From contig OX375872.1 in assembly GCA_947359465.1 (NCBI GenBank), positions 129,505,083 to 129,569,082 on the forward strand: a DNA stretch of 64,000 nt. The letters run 5' to 3'. Source of the stretch: Metellina segmentata (taxonomy: Eukaryota > Arthropoda > Arachnida > Araneae > Tetragnathidae). Numbering within the stretch: the first letter of the stretch is position 1; each line of letters opens with the position of its first letter. Below, piece by piece: positions 44,190 through 55,126 of the stretch. The position numbers and the translations under genes were made by a program. The notes below the pieces were generated by a model. That model ran no database searches. It had not been told where the DNA came from and was given only the letters and a program-made list of their open reading frames with translations.

Positions 44190-45215
44190 TATCAAAAGAT
44201 GAGAGAAAATTGTCGCTTTTGAGTATATTTGCCTCCTCTTCATAGCACAAATATTTTTCTACTTGTGTCTATAGTAGAAGCACTTTCTATTTGTCTAATA
44301 GGTAGTTATGTAGTTCTCATATACTCTCTTATAAACATTTTACTTCCAGGTCTCAAAAAATCAGAGAAAAATTTTGCCTTTGAGTATATTTACCTCCTCT
44401 TTAAACATAACAATTTTTCTATTACTCTTTTTCTTAGTAGTTCTCACATACTTATGAACATTTTAGTTCCGAGTCTGAAAAAATCAGATGCAATTCCCAC
44501 TATTGAGTTCATTGGCCTTCTATTCATAGTACATCTATTTTTTAACTTATGTGTCAAAAGCTGTTTCCAGTTGAGTCTATAAATATTCAGTAATGTAGTT
44601 CTCATATTTTTATGAACGTTTTATTTCCAAATCTATCAAAAAATCAAAGAAAATTGTCACTTTTGAGTACATTTGCTTCATCTTCATAGCACAAATATTT
44701 TTCTACTTATGTCTGTAGTAAAAGCAGTTTCTAGTTATACCTATACAATAGGCAGTATAATGTAGTTCTCACATATGAACATTTTACTTTCAAGTTTATC
44801 AAAACATTAGGTAAAATTGTCGCTTTTGAGTACATTTTTGCCATTTCTTAATAGCACAAATATTTTTCTACGCATGTCTATAGTAGATTCAGTTTCTAGT
44901 TACGTCTATAGAATAGGCAGAAATGTAGTTTTCATATAGACATTTATGAACATTTTACATCAAAATGCACAAAAAATCAAAGAAAATTGTCCATTTTGAA
45001 TACATTTGCCTCCTCTTAATAGCACAAATATTTTTCTACTTATGTCTATAATGGAAGCTGTTTCTATGTCCTAGCTATGTTTATTATAGAATAGGCAATT
45101 ACTTATGTTACTAGACAGTTTTTTACTACTATTATTCTAAGTAGTTCTCACATACTTAAGGACATTTTACTTCCAAGTCTATCAAAAGATGAGAGAAAAT
45201 TGTCCCTTTTGGGGT
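44190..45215 (+). repeat. Tandem array, 6-7 units of about 160-205 bp
   Basis: Units carry GAGAAAATTGTCGCTTTTGA, GTACATTTGCCTCCTCTT, ATAGCACAAATATTTTTCTA, CTTATGTCTATAGTAGAAGC and GAACATTTTACTTCCAAGTC. Landmarks fall near 44201, 44363, 44647, 44812, 44984 and 45190. The 117-codon frame at 44229-44582 is a translation of this array. Confidence 0.85.
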
Positions 45216-45299
45216 ATAATTTTATCTTCCTAAGGCATGTAGCTATCAACACTTTTATTTCTGAATATACCATGAGTTAAGAAATTAAATTGAATTTAA

Positions 45300-45640
45300 A
45301 TTTCAGTAAGATTGCAGCACGAGAAAAACTTAAAATAGAACTACAATGCAAGAACACTTGAAAATTGGAGAGAAAATGAATCCCTCTTTATTGTGGTAGA
45401 AACTTCTCATCGTAATTTTAAGTTATTTATAAAATTGATAGAGTTGAAAGTACAAAGTAGACGATGAAGTACTCTTTTTCAAAATTGCATGGAGGACAAT
45501 GCAACTCTATATTCCGGTTACTACACGTGAAAAAACCCCGCAAAACACTGCAATACAAAAACACCCTCGGAGAGGAAATGAATCCTCTGTATTGCTGCCC
45601 GTCTTATTAAATGTCTCCACGCACCCCAATGCAAAAATGC
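45300..45640 (+). repeat. Weak 2-3 copy tandem repeat of about 200 bp
   Basis: CAATGCAAGAACACTTGAAA, GGAGAGAAAATGAATCCCTC recurs as CAATACAAAAACACCCTCGG, AGAGGAAATGAATCCTCTG, and partly again near 45625. Confidence 0.6.
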
Positions 45641-45930
45641 CTGGCACAGGGTTGGTGCGTGTCGGCTGTTTGCTTTGCCTAAGCTCTAAACCACTTCATA
45701 CGAGTCGATGGGGAAAGAAGCCTCCCACTCCAGAAAATTACGGCTCTTCGACAGCCAACTGTTTACCGATTGGTTAAAGGGGCGCCCGAGCCCAAAGTAT
45801 ATTGGATTTTCTGTTAAACGAAGAAGAAATCAGTGGAGCAACGTGAGGAGAGGAAAGTTTGGAGGCGATCGAAATGGGTGCTCAACTATACGAAAGGGAT
45901 TTTTGTTTGGGTCCTCCCCAGCGGCTTAAG
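45641..45930. other. No recognised feature
   Basis: The 73-codon plus-strand frame at 45708-45929 resembles nothing known to me. Confidence 0.35.
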
Positions 45931-47900
45931 CATGGGTATTGCCCGCAAAAAAGCTGCCATGACAGTTGTAGCAAGCAGTCCAAGGCCCTAAAAGTAGATT
46001 GCTAAATGGTTTAGCTTCAATCAGCAACTGTTCCAAAGCGTTTTCATATATTTTTTCCAAGGTTGTGTGGTTGGCTGTTTTTGGGTTTTATGGTCCAAGG
46101 GCCATATTTGGCCAGGCTGCATCAAATACAAGACAGCAACGAATTTTTTCACGGTTTTCACTTATAAGACATTAAGTTATTTGTTCTTCGTGGTTATGGA
46201 GTCTTAAATTAGGATGCTACAAAAACATCTGCAACGCCTGTTGTATCAAGCGGCCCATTTCACTAAAGAGGCTCTAAAAGTAGATTGCTATAAGATTTAG
46301 CCTCAATCAGCAACTGATTCTAAAGAGTTTTCATATATTACTAAGGGTTTTACATAGAACAAATTAAATTGTTTGTTTCTTGTGGTTGTGGGCGTCTTAA
46401 ACACGAATACTGCTAAGCAAATCTGCAGCGCCAGCTGTCGCCAAGTCGTCCAGTTCTCTAAGGAGTCTCTAAAAGTAAATTGCTATAGGATTGTCTCAAT
46501 CAACAACTGATTCAAAAGCGTTTTTACATATTTTACGAATTTTTTTACATAGAAGAAGTTATATTACTTGTTCTTGTGGTGTTATGGCGTTAAATACGAA
46601 TACTGCTAAAAAAACTGCAATCCTAGTGGTAGTCCTTCAGTTCTTGAGGGACCTTAAAAGTAGACTCTACATGATTGAACCAAAATACTAGGTAGTCGAA
46701 AACTGCCAAACATTTCCGTTTTATATTCTTCGAGGATTGCTACAAACCGAGAAGACATTGAAGAATTAATTCCTTTTGTGGTTATGGAGTGCCTTAAAGA
46801 CCAGTATTGCTCAAAAACTGCTATGCTAGTTTTGCAAGTCCAGTTTTTTAAAGAGGTTCTAAAAGTATATTGTTATATGATTTAAATTCAATCAGCAACT
46901 AATTCTGAGGCGTTTTCATATAATCGTTCAAGGTTTTTACATGGAAGACGTTAAATTGTTTGTTTTTTTGTGGTTATGACATCTTCAGCATAGATGCTAC
47001 AAAAAAAAACTGCAAGGGCCAGTTGTAGCAAACACTCCAGTTCTTGAAAAGTCCTTGACTGGTGTGTTATAAGATTGGTGTGTTGTAAGACTGGTATGTT
47101 ATTTAACCCACATACTAGACAGTCAAAAACTGCCAAAGATTTCGGTTTATATTCTTCCAGGATTTCTACATACCTCTAAGACATTGAAGGTTTAGTTTCT
47201 TGTGTGGTTATGGAGTGCCTTAAAGGTCAGCATTGTTCAAAAAACCTGCAACGACAACTGTATCGAGTGGCCCAGTTTTAAGTTCCTTAGCACTAGACTG
47301 GTGTAAGAAATATTTCATCTCCGTCAAAAATTGATTCTGAAGCAGCTTATATCCGTGATTACAACATACACATAAGACAGTGAAGTAATTGTTCCTTGTG
47401 TGGTTATGAACTTCCTTGAACACCAGTGTTGCTCTAAAAAGTACCATGCCGGTAAAGCATACCACCTCCCAAAAGAGATCCTAAGAGCAAATTGCTTTAT
47501 GACGTTACCCCAATCAAAAAAAAATTGATTTTGAAAATATTTCATATTCTCCCAGGATTATTGAAGACATAGAAAACATTGAATTTGTTCTTTGTGGTGG
47601 TGAGGCGTCTTAAACCCTGATATTGCTAAAAATAATCTGCAAAGCCAGTTGTAGCAAGCAATCTAGTACTTTAAAGAGGCCCTAGTAGGTAGACTGCAAA
47701 ATTATTTATAAAAATAATTGGACAGTAAAAATAATCATCAAAGTCAGTTGTAACAAGCAATGTAGTACTTTAAAGAGGCTCTCGAAGATAGACTACAAAA
47801 CGTTCCTTAATTAGATTTTCACCTTCAAATATTTTGGATAAATCATTTTGCAATCTTCCAGGATTAATATAGAATATATTGAATAATTTGTCCCTAGAGA
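45930..47900 (+). repeat. Satellite array, about 10 units of 190-230 bp
   Basis: Units share TTGTGGTTATGGAGTGCCTT, GAATACTGCTAAAAAA-CTGC, AACGCCAGTTGTAGCAAGC, CCAGTTCTTTAAAGAGGCTC, AAAAGTAGATTGCTATA and TCAATCAGCAACTGATTCTA. Landmarks for the CTGCAA block lie near 46226, 46419, 46610, 46815, 47008, 47237, 47632 and 47730. Frames on both strands are read-through. Confidence 0.87.
46066..46140 (-). repeat. Single SINE-2-linked monomer inserted in the satellite
   Basis: GGTTGGCTGTTTTTGGGTTT, TATGGTCCAAGGGCCATATT and TGGCCAGGCTGCATCAAA interrupt the satellite unit after TTTTCCAAGGTT. Uninterrupted units continue from there to ACATAGAA. Confidence 0.65.
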
Positions 47901-48046
47901 TTATTGGACATCTTAAATGTCTTGTACATGTTCAAACGGCTATCCAGCTCACGTTATATGCTATTCATTCCATTCGCCAGTATGAGTATTAACAAACCTA
48001 AAAAGATTGGAGGGGCCCATTTCTTTGTTTTGGACTTCCCAGCAAA

Positions 48047-48350
48047 AGCTGTTGTAGGCTGGTTGAAAGAGCATCGGACTAGCGACCAGAGGATTGTGAG
48101 TTCGAATCCAATTAAAGACCGTCGTGTACAAAAGGAGCTTGTGCAAATCTGTCGTGGCCTTAAATGTCTTCACGTTGGCGTGGTGTGTAAGTTTGGAGAG
48201 AGTGGTGCCAGCTTAAGTGTAGTCTCGTCATCTGACCGCGGTTCAAAATTACGTGGTGTTGTCCTCGGATCCTTTCATTGGGGATAGATTCAGGACCGTC
48301 GCCAAAAGCCCATTGTGTTGCTCCAGTGTGACGTTAATTCAATACTTACC
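48047..48350 (+). mobile_element. Full-length SINE-1
   Basis: Head GTAGGCTGGTTGAAAGAG, GAGTTCGAATCCAATTAAAG; body GGCCTTAAATGTCTTCACGT and GACCGCGGTTCAAAATTACG; tail GTGACGTTAATTCAATACTT followed by ACCTACCTT. The 127-codon frame covering it is SINE read-through. Confidence 0.92.
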
Positions 48351-49040
48351 TACCTTCCACTGAAAATATATGTGTCTACTTGTATGGTGTGTTTAAACGG
48401 TTATTTTAGTTCACTTAAGAGGCCATTCATTGCCACGTATTCCATTTACTAGAATGAGTATTAACACTGTAGTTAAAATTCTCATAATTGTATGTCCAAA
48501 CATGATTGGTGGTCTCGTTTTGTCTCGGTCTTTTCGCTGAAAATGCTTTCTTGTATCGCGTGCATGATAAAAGACCGAAGTCGAGATAAGCATTCACTCA
48601 GCTTTCATCCGTTGTGTCGGGCAAAAGCAAGTCAACCCCACAAGATCCGCCTTAGATAAGCGATAACAGATTTGTAACTGAAAGTCGTGGGTGTTATCAG
48701 GAGTCGTTAAATTTCCGGGCTTTTCACAAAGAAATGCGTCAACCGAAAAGCACCTTTTGGTGCTACTTTCTGAAGTAAGGAAGGCGAATTTCTCTTGTAT
48801 GAGCTGCCAATCCTTAAAAGAACTCGATTTGGATTGTTTTGTCGCTCTATGGTCATTTTGTATTACACGAGGACTAATAAGACCCTAAAAGAATAAATCC
48901 GAATTGCTTAAAAGGTAACCATCATAAGTATAAAAGAGGTTTTTTGGCTACCTCAAGATCACATCACAAAACCTGCTCTATGTATTCCTGGTGATTGTAA
49001 AATGGTTTAATGAAGTAAGAAGTTTTCTAACTTTTTCTTA
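48351..49040. other. No recognised feature
   Basis: TCGGTCTTTT near 48529 pairs with AAAAGACCGA near 48570, a small inverted repeat. No gene was recognised. Confidence 0.45.
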
Positions 49041-50480
49041 TACGAAATATAAAACTAGTCTACAAAGGACGAAATGTACTCGAAAGCAGACATGAATTCA
49101 AGAATTTCGACGATTGTTTTTTATTTTGTTACTAATCCACGCGTTGGCAAAGACTCAACTTCTCCCAAACCACTCTTTCTCTCACTCGGTCCACGAGAAA
49201 GGAAAACACGTTGCTTTCCAAAATGGTCTTACAAAATAAGAAAAAGAAATTTTATAAATTTCTCTCATCCAAAATATACTCTTTCATACACAATGAAATG
49301 CACTCGAAAGCAGACAAGACTTAACGAATTACGATGACTGTTTTTTATTTTGTTATCAATCCATAAGTAGACGAAGATGCAACCTCAGCCAAATCGCGCC
49401 TTCTTTTTTGACTCGCTTTCCACAAGAAGGGAAAGCACGACCCATGGCCTTAGGAAATAAGGAAAAGAAATTTCATAATTTCGTCAGAAATATAATACTA
49501 GAATAGAACGAAATGAACTCATGACTTCTATGGCAACTTTTTTTTATTTGTTATCAATCCACAAAGACCACAACCTCACCCAAACCCCGCTTTCTCTCTC
49601 GATCCACAAGGAAGAAAAGCTCGCTTCATAATAAAATGGCCTTATGAAATAAGGAAAATAACTTTTATCTGGAATAATACCAGTCCATATAGGACAAAGT
49701 GTCCTCAAAAGCAATCACAACTTCACGAATTACAACTGTTTTTTTATTTTGTTATCAATCCACATGCAGACAAAGACACAACTCACCCAAACCACGCTTT
49801 CTATCTCTGTGCCCAAGAAAGAAAAGTTCATTGCCTTGCAAAATCACCCCCTTATGAAATAAGGAAAGAAACTTTCATCCGAAATGTACTACTAGTCTAT
49901 GTAGGACCTAGGACGAAATGCCTCGAAAGCTGACACGACTTCACGAATTACGGTGACTGTTTTTTAATTTGTTATCAATCCACAAAGACGCAACCTCACC
50001 CAAACCAAGCTTTCTCTCTCGATCCACAAGAAAGGAAAGCTCGTTCTATTGCAAAATGGCCTTATGAAATAAGGAAAATAACTTTCCTCCGAAATATAAT
50101 ACCAGTCCATATAGGACAAAATACACTCGAAAGCAGACACGACTTCACGAATTACGGGCACTGTTTTTCTATTTGTTTTCAATCCACACGCACAAAAGAG
50201 AAAAACCACGCTTTCTCTCTCTGTGCCCAAGAAAGTAAAGCTCATTGCATTGTAAAATGGCCTTATTAAATAAGGAAAGAACTTTCATCCGAAATAAACT
50301 ACTAGTCATATAGGCCGAAATGCCTTGAAAGCTGACACGACTTCACGAATTGCGGCGACTGTTTTTTATTTTGTTATCAATCCACACGCAGACAAAGACG
50401 CAACTTCACCCAATCCGCGCCTTCTCTCTCGCTGCGCTTGCCACAAGAAAGGAAAGCACGTTGCATCACCGAGCGCTGTC
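49040..50480 (+). repeat. Satellite array, 7 units of about 192-219 bp
   Basis: Units share CGAAATGCACTCGAAAGCAG, ACACGACTTCACGAATTACG, CGACTGTTTTTTATTTTGTT, ATCAATCCACACGCAGACAA, AGACGCAACCTCACCCAAAC, TTTCTCTCTC and AATGGCCTTATGAAATAAGG. The starts lie near 49071, 49290, 49507, 49699, 49914, 50121 and 50317. Confidence 0.92.
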
Positions 50481-51004
50481 ATGTCCGGAACAACACGTGT
50501 CCCAGGTGCGCCGGATCTCTTTCTCAACTTTAATAGGAAATCATAAAACAACACGAAAGATGGACAGTGCGGGTGTACAGCTGGATCCGAAAAAAAAACC
50601 TCTGCAACTTTTTTCCCTGTAGCGGATCACAAAGCAGACCACGAATTCCATTGAAAAACCAAATACTCAGGGATATGCAGCGCTCATTTCACGCTCAAAG
50701 GACGATGAATTGGGGGGCATGTCTGCCTAAACGATGTGATATGGGACCCGGGTTCCAACCATCCCGAACCCAGCTTCCCCAAGGGTGTGAAGGGATGTCA
50801 TTCAATTTTGCGTGCTTGTTGAGCGTATTGAATGGGTCATAAATGGTAATGAATTTGGGTTCCGATGCTACGGATCGTTGACTCAGGTGCGGGCGGTGAT
50901 TCCCCACCCAAACATGTGTACCTGTTATGGTAAAACGGTAAAACATGAAAAAAGAGTCACAACTGATGTGTTTTATTCAGGCTGGTTCCACCTGGGCTGA
51001 TTCT
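50481..51004. other. Unclassified block of balanced composition
   Basis: Several short overlapping frames occur but none resembles a known protein. GGGACCCGGGTTCCAACCAT near 50742 is weakly B-box-like, so an unrelated tRNA-type repeat is possible. Confidence 0.35.
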
Positions 51005-51755
51005 CCGTGAGCGGGGACTTTATGGGGGAAAGCATTTGCTACTCGATTGCTTTTAATTGCTGGCGAATTAATATAGCTTTCTTTGCTTGAGAGGTGCTCT
51101 GTAGTTTGACTCCTGAAAGTTTTCGTAATTTGCGTAGGGAAAAAAACAGTGACGAAAACTTTGTATGGTATATGAGCAGTAGGTAGTTAAATTAAAGTCG
51201 TACCGGAACAATGAATGGGCTATTGGTGATGGTCCAGGATCAATCTCGAAGGTTCGTGTGCTGGTAATTAATACACGAATTACACTTGCTACTCTATTGC
51301 TTTTAGCTGTCATTTAATTGCTCACGAAATAACGTGGTTTACTTTGCTTATGAGGTGTTCTGTGGTTTGACTTTTGGAAATTTGCGTAGTTTTCGGCGGT
51401 AAAACCCGTAACCAGTGACGTCAAAATATTAATCTATCATGAGTAGTGATTAACAATTGGATAACAGTTCCATTGCTTTTAATTGCCACTTGATTTCTAA
51501 GGAATTAAAGTGGTTTACTTTTTATTGTTTGAGATGCGTTCTGTGGTTGGATTTATGAAAAATGTATGGGTAATTTTTGTCAGAAAACCCGTAACCATGG
51601 ACGCTAAAATTTTAATCCTGGATGAGCGGTGCCTCATGGGGGATTAAAATTTGGTGATTAACAATTGGCTTATAGTTCCTAATCTATTCCTTTTGATTGA
51701 CATTTAATTTATAACGAATTAACGTGGTTTACTTTGTTTGAGAGGTGTTTTGTGT
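51005..51755 (+). repeat. Tandem array, 4 units of about 180-250 bp
   Basis: CTATTGCTTTTAATTGCCAT recurs near 51044, 51292, 51470 and 51686, with AACGTGGTTTACTTTGCTTG, AGAGGTGTTCTGTGGTTTGA and AAAACCCGTAACCAGTGACG. Unit 1 holds a SINE-1 scrap. Unit 4 is cut after GAGGTGTTTTGTG, where foreign sequence begins. Confidence 0.83.
51190..51252 (-). mobile_element. SINE-1 scrap inside a satellite unit
   Basis: GTCGTACCGGAACAATGAAT, GGGCTATTGGTGATGGTCCA and GGATCAATCTCGAAGG correspond to the SINE 3' end. Flanking satellite sequence resumes at once. Confidence 0.7.
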
Positions 51756-52650
51756 CACGAGTTAGTTTGCACAAATATAATCAAATAAAAAGCAAAAACA
51801 AAACGGATCACGATAAATCAATAGAATCTAGAGATGAATAAATGCGAATACGATCAAGAGCAAAAGAAGGTCCAGTTCCTGTAGAATAACAAGTTCGAAA
51901 CCCCTTTGATCCCCACTAAGTAACAGCACGTGCTATGTGTCAGTGGACTGACCACCAATGGCTTAAGTACTCCTCACCTTTGACCCCCTTCTCGACTTGT
52001 GGACTTTACCTTTCTAGCCTAGATACACGGACTTGACAGACATCGTGGGGGGTCACAACTCCGCAGAAAAGACCCTTCTGGAGCCCAAGGGAACACCTGC
52101 AACTGTCTGACGACAAAACCTCGAAATGATCACGCCTCCCTCCTTATGGTCACCTCACAGGTGACTGAAAACAAACATTGACCGCAAGTCTTGTTTAGTA
52201 GCGCCCTCTGACCTGCATCCAGATCTGGACCGATGATGTCACGGGTATATTCAACCTTAGGATGGGGACTCAGATCGAGATTGTGTGCCAACTCGTAATT
52301 TGTCAGGATTTCCCCCCAGAAATTTTGATCTTTCGAGATCTCCTCTGGAGTTTGCTCTGCAGATGATCTGAGGTTCAAAAACAGGTGCACCCACGATTCT
52401 ATTTGCAGAAAACACACTATCCGGCCAGGGATGAGATTTCTTTCGCATTGTTTCCTTTCTGACTTCGGCTGGCACCCTTTTCTGAAGCTGTGGAGGATCA
52501 CGCTTTTGGCATATTGTGATGCTGATGAAAAATGTTACGCGCAAAAATACGGATGCGTATTGAGCTATAATCTCTGCCAAATATTTCAGGAATGTCTTTC
52601 CTTCTAAGGAGCTGTTTTCGTCGACTTGCGAGGATATTGAAGGTTACTGC
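51756..52650 (-). mobile_element. Unclassified insertion-like block, possible LTR-retrotransposon remnant
   Basis: The block begins abruptly with TGTCACGAGTTAGTTTGC in the middle of a satellite unit and differs in composition from both neighbours. On the minus strand the frame at 52130-52501 reads IGPDLDAGQRALLNK and then LFSV. This faintly resembles the segment before reverse transcriptase in gypsy-type polyproteins (L...Q...L..L...F..VFS). A TG start would suit an LTR. I see no reverse transcriptase, protease or integrase motif and no second LTR, so this is only a suggestion. Confidence 0.25.
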
Positions 52651-53101
52651 AAATTAGATGCAACGTGTAGATTTTCTCAAGTTGTTTTCTTTTTTTAATG
52701 CTGTTTCTCGAAATTCTTAAGAAGAATGTATGAGGTTGTTTTTCACTTTTAAAGAATATGGCTTTTTGTTTTGTTTTTTCCGGTCCAGTTCAAATTGTTT
52801 TTCAAACTTTTTGAAACTAGTGTATAAGATTGCTTTTCATTTTTAGATCATAGAGCCTGACTTTTCTTTCTGGTTTGTTTGTTATGGTTTTCAGACTTTG
52901 TGTGAAATGAATGTGCAATGTTAATTCTCATTTTTTGATTCTAGCTTGGCTTTTTTTATTTTTATGTTTTAGTTGTATTATATTTCAAACTTTTAAAAAT
53001 TAATTTACGCTGTTATTTGCCATATTCAGAAGATAACATGGCTTTTCCTTATGTTTTTCTGATTTTTTTTTTATTCTTATTTTTTTCTACAAATTATCTA
53101 T

Positions 53102-53152
53102 TGACAAACAGCTGCGCACATTCAGAAAATGAATGTGCGCAGTTGTTTGTCA
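53102..53152. repeat. Inverted repeat, 23-bp arms, 5-base loop
   Basis: TGACAAACAGCTGCGCACA-TTCA (53102-53124) is the reverse complement of 53130-53152 except for one C/T difference that still pairs as G-T. The right arm is the normal satellite sequence, so the left arm is an inverted copy of it placed immediately upstream. Confidence 0.93.
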
Positions 53153-53401
53153 TATTTGGATAGTTTAGCAAGGCGTTTTCTTTTGTTTCTTTCTGAGTTT
53201 ATTCAGATTGTTTTTACACCATGATATGAATGTGTACAGTTATTTGTGAGTTTTAGATCACGGGGCACGGCTTTTCCTTTCGTTTTTTCTTATTTTGTTC
53301 AAATTTTTTTTTTTACTTCATGAAATAAATGTGTGCAGTTATTTGTAATTTTTACATTATGGCATTGCTTTTTCTTTCATTTTTTTTCTGATTTTATTCT
53401 A

Positions 53402-53421
53402 TCTCTCTCTCTCTCTCTCTC
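53402..53421. repeat. (TC)n microsatellite
   Basis: About 20 bases of uninterrupted TC dinucleotides. Confidence 0.95.
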
Positions 53422-53543
53422 ATTTTGTTTTTCCTACTTCATTTAATGAAAAAACGCTGTTAATTTTCACATTTTGTAAGAAATGCACTGCATTTGAAAT
53501 CCTTATGTTATGTACAAGAAGTTTAAAAGAAGGACTTTTTTAG

Positions 53544-54240
53544 CGGCATATTGATTCACGTTTAAAGTTTGCGCGAAAACATTTAACGTCTAGCACCAAC
53601 TGGAATGACGTGAAGTTTTCGGACGAAAAAAAGTTTAATTTAGATGGGCCAGACGGATTTAAGTTTGACTTGTATGATCTGCGTAAAGAACACCACCTTT
53701 TCTCAAAACGCCAATTTAGAGGGGGATCTTTCATGGTTTGAGCCGCATTTGCAGCCGGTGGTTCAGCTGAAATTGTTTTTGTCGATAACAAAATTCAGTG
53801 TTATATCAGAACATGCTGTGTAAGTCTTGTTGAAATGTCCAATCGCCTGTCTGATCACACCAGGCGATTGGACATTTCAACAAGACGATGCATCTGTGCA
53901 TACTTCGTGCTCCACAAAATCCTGGATAAAGGCGAACGAGGTAAACACTCTTCAATGGCCATCTCGGAGTCCCGACCTGAATCCAATGGAAAACTTTTTT
54001 GGCATTCTAACTAGAGATGTTTACAAGGATGGGCGACAGTACAGTAGCAAGTCTGATCTAATAACCGCAATTAAAAATTCGTGGAGCACTTTCCCCGACA
54101 CCTTCCAAGCTCGGTCTAGTTCAATGAACCTACGATTAATACAAGCCATAGAAAAAAGAGGTTACACACATCACTTACGAAAGAATAAATCATATCGACT
54201 CTACTTTTTTCCAACTTCAACTGTATGGAAATTTCTCTAG
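53544..54240 (+). pseudogene. Tc1/mariner transposase pseudogene (DD34E)
   Basis: The first part (53544-53823) reads RLKFARKHL, NWNDVKFSDEKKFNLDGPDG, then the LRKE and SKRQFRGGSFMV motifs, followed by a TGA at 53739 where the family has Trp. The second part, in the next frame (from about 53860), reads DWTFQQDDASVHTS, QWPSRSPDLNPMENFFG and a typical C-terminus to a TAG at 54240. The three catalytic residues are the Asp of SDEKK, the Asp of FQQD and the Glu of NPMEN, with exactly 34 residues between the last two. The frame change coincides with an inverted duplication of 37 added bases at 53824-53860. The helix-turn-helix N-terminus is absent. The gene is dead. Confidence 0.9.
53824..53886. repeat. 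Perfect 26-bp inverted duplication inside the transposase
   Basis: Bases 53824-53849 are the exact reverse complement of 53861-53886, with an 11-base loop. The right arm is the authentic coding sequence for the WTFQQD motif; the left arm is an inverted copy. Arm plus loop is 37 bases (1 mod 3), which matches the observed frame shift. Confidence 0.96.
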
Positions 54241-54381
54241 TTTCTTATAAAATTTTACATAATGTAGCTAAACTTGATTATAAACTTAAATGCACTTTTG
54301 CTGTGATTTCATTATATCACATAAAGTATCCTTGCAATTCATAAAAATATGATACATATCTAGTCTTATGTCATCTTTTTT

Positions 54382-54411
54382 TGCGACGCCATACTTTTTT
54401 CCACGACTGTA
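54382..54411. repeat. Candidate 3' terminal inverted repeat of the Tc1 relic
   Basis: On the minus strand it reads TACAGTCGTGGAAAAAAGTA, TGGCGTCGC, the form (CAGT..TGG..AAAAGTA) common to Tc1-like ends. The partner repeat was not found. Confidence 0.6.
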
Positions 54412-55126
54412 TGTGACATTTTATGATTTCCACCTGGTGGCAAATCTCTTATTTCATCACACAGCTGATCCAATAAAGTAACAATAAAACCCAAAGTATA
54501 TAATAATAATAGAATCAAATCATAAGGAAAAATTATTATTCTTTTTGTTTGCTCTACTGAAAAATGCAGCTTTTAGACATCCGACCTTTTGCATTTTGAG
54601 TGACGATATAACATCAAAGAGAGTAAGTAAGTGTACAACCACTATACATCCAATTGAGATTTGTTGAGATTCTTCTGATTTCAAAATGCTTTTTGAGCTC
54701 CTCGTTTTAATTGATTCACTTGAAATTTTTTAGGACGGTCCTTGAAATCTGTTGCATATATTTAAGTGGAAATGATAAATTCTTCATGCTTCCTAGTTTT
54801 GAAATTTTGGTTTAAACTATTGCTTAACCTATGCTCTTTTTGCAAATGTTTAGGCATTTTAGTACAATTTTTTTTATATTTACAATTGGACAGACGTTCT
54901 TTCCAATTTAATTTGATAGTTTTTATGCGAACTAAAGTTTTGCTAATGCATAAGCATGGGACCTTCCATCTTGTTAGTTTATCGAAAACATTTTACCACA
55001 AACTTCCGAATGACTCAATATTTTTGGAGCAAACATTATACACACGATTTTTAGTAGAAAACAGTCTGCTAATGTCAACTATTGAATGATAACTTCAAAA
55101 GCTTGTTTTGAAAATCCACTGTACCT
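54412..55126. other. AT-rich stretch, nothing recognised
   Basis: The 107-codon plus-strand frame at 54766-55089 is rich in Leu, Phe and Ser as expected from AT-rich chance sequence; I recognise no family. Confidence 0.45.

Larger units (their letters stand above)
52680..53480 (+). repeat. T-rich tandem array, about 7 units of roughly 110-125 bp
   Basis: Units share GAAATGAATGTGTGCAGTTA, TTTGTCATTTTTAGATCATG, GGCATGGCTTTTCTTTC, GTTTTTTTCTGATTTTATTC and AAA-TTTTT-AAACTT. One unit carries the long hairpin at 53102-53152. Confidence 0.75.
53530..54411 (+). mobile_element. Tc1/mariner-superfamily element relic, 5' end lost
   Basis: It contains a broken DD34E transposase and, downstream, a likely 3' terminal inverted repeat at 54382-54411 (GCGACGCCATACTTTTTTCC, ACGACTGTA). 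This ends in TA, the usual Tc1 target. I could not find a matching 5' repeat upstream, where a T-rich satellite begins instead, so the 5' end and N-terminal DNA-binding region are missing. Confidence 0.85.

Noticed and set aside
44229..44582. 117-codon plus-strand frame, hydrophobic, membrane-protein-like
   Set aside because: It is a translation of two AT-rich satellite units; its apparent internal repeat is the satellite period.
47904..48287. 127-codon plus-strand frame
   Set aside because: Its second half is the plus-strand translation of SINE-1 and its first half has no similarity I recognise.
53827..53865. Start codon of the downstream Tc1 transposase frame
   Set aside because: The apparent N-terminus lies in the inverted duplication; genuine homology begins only at the DWTFQQD motif.
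54766..55089. 107-codon plus-strand frame rich in Leu and Phe
   Set aside because: Composition fits chance in T-rich DNA; no domain, conserved neighbour or splice context supports it.
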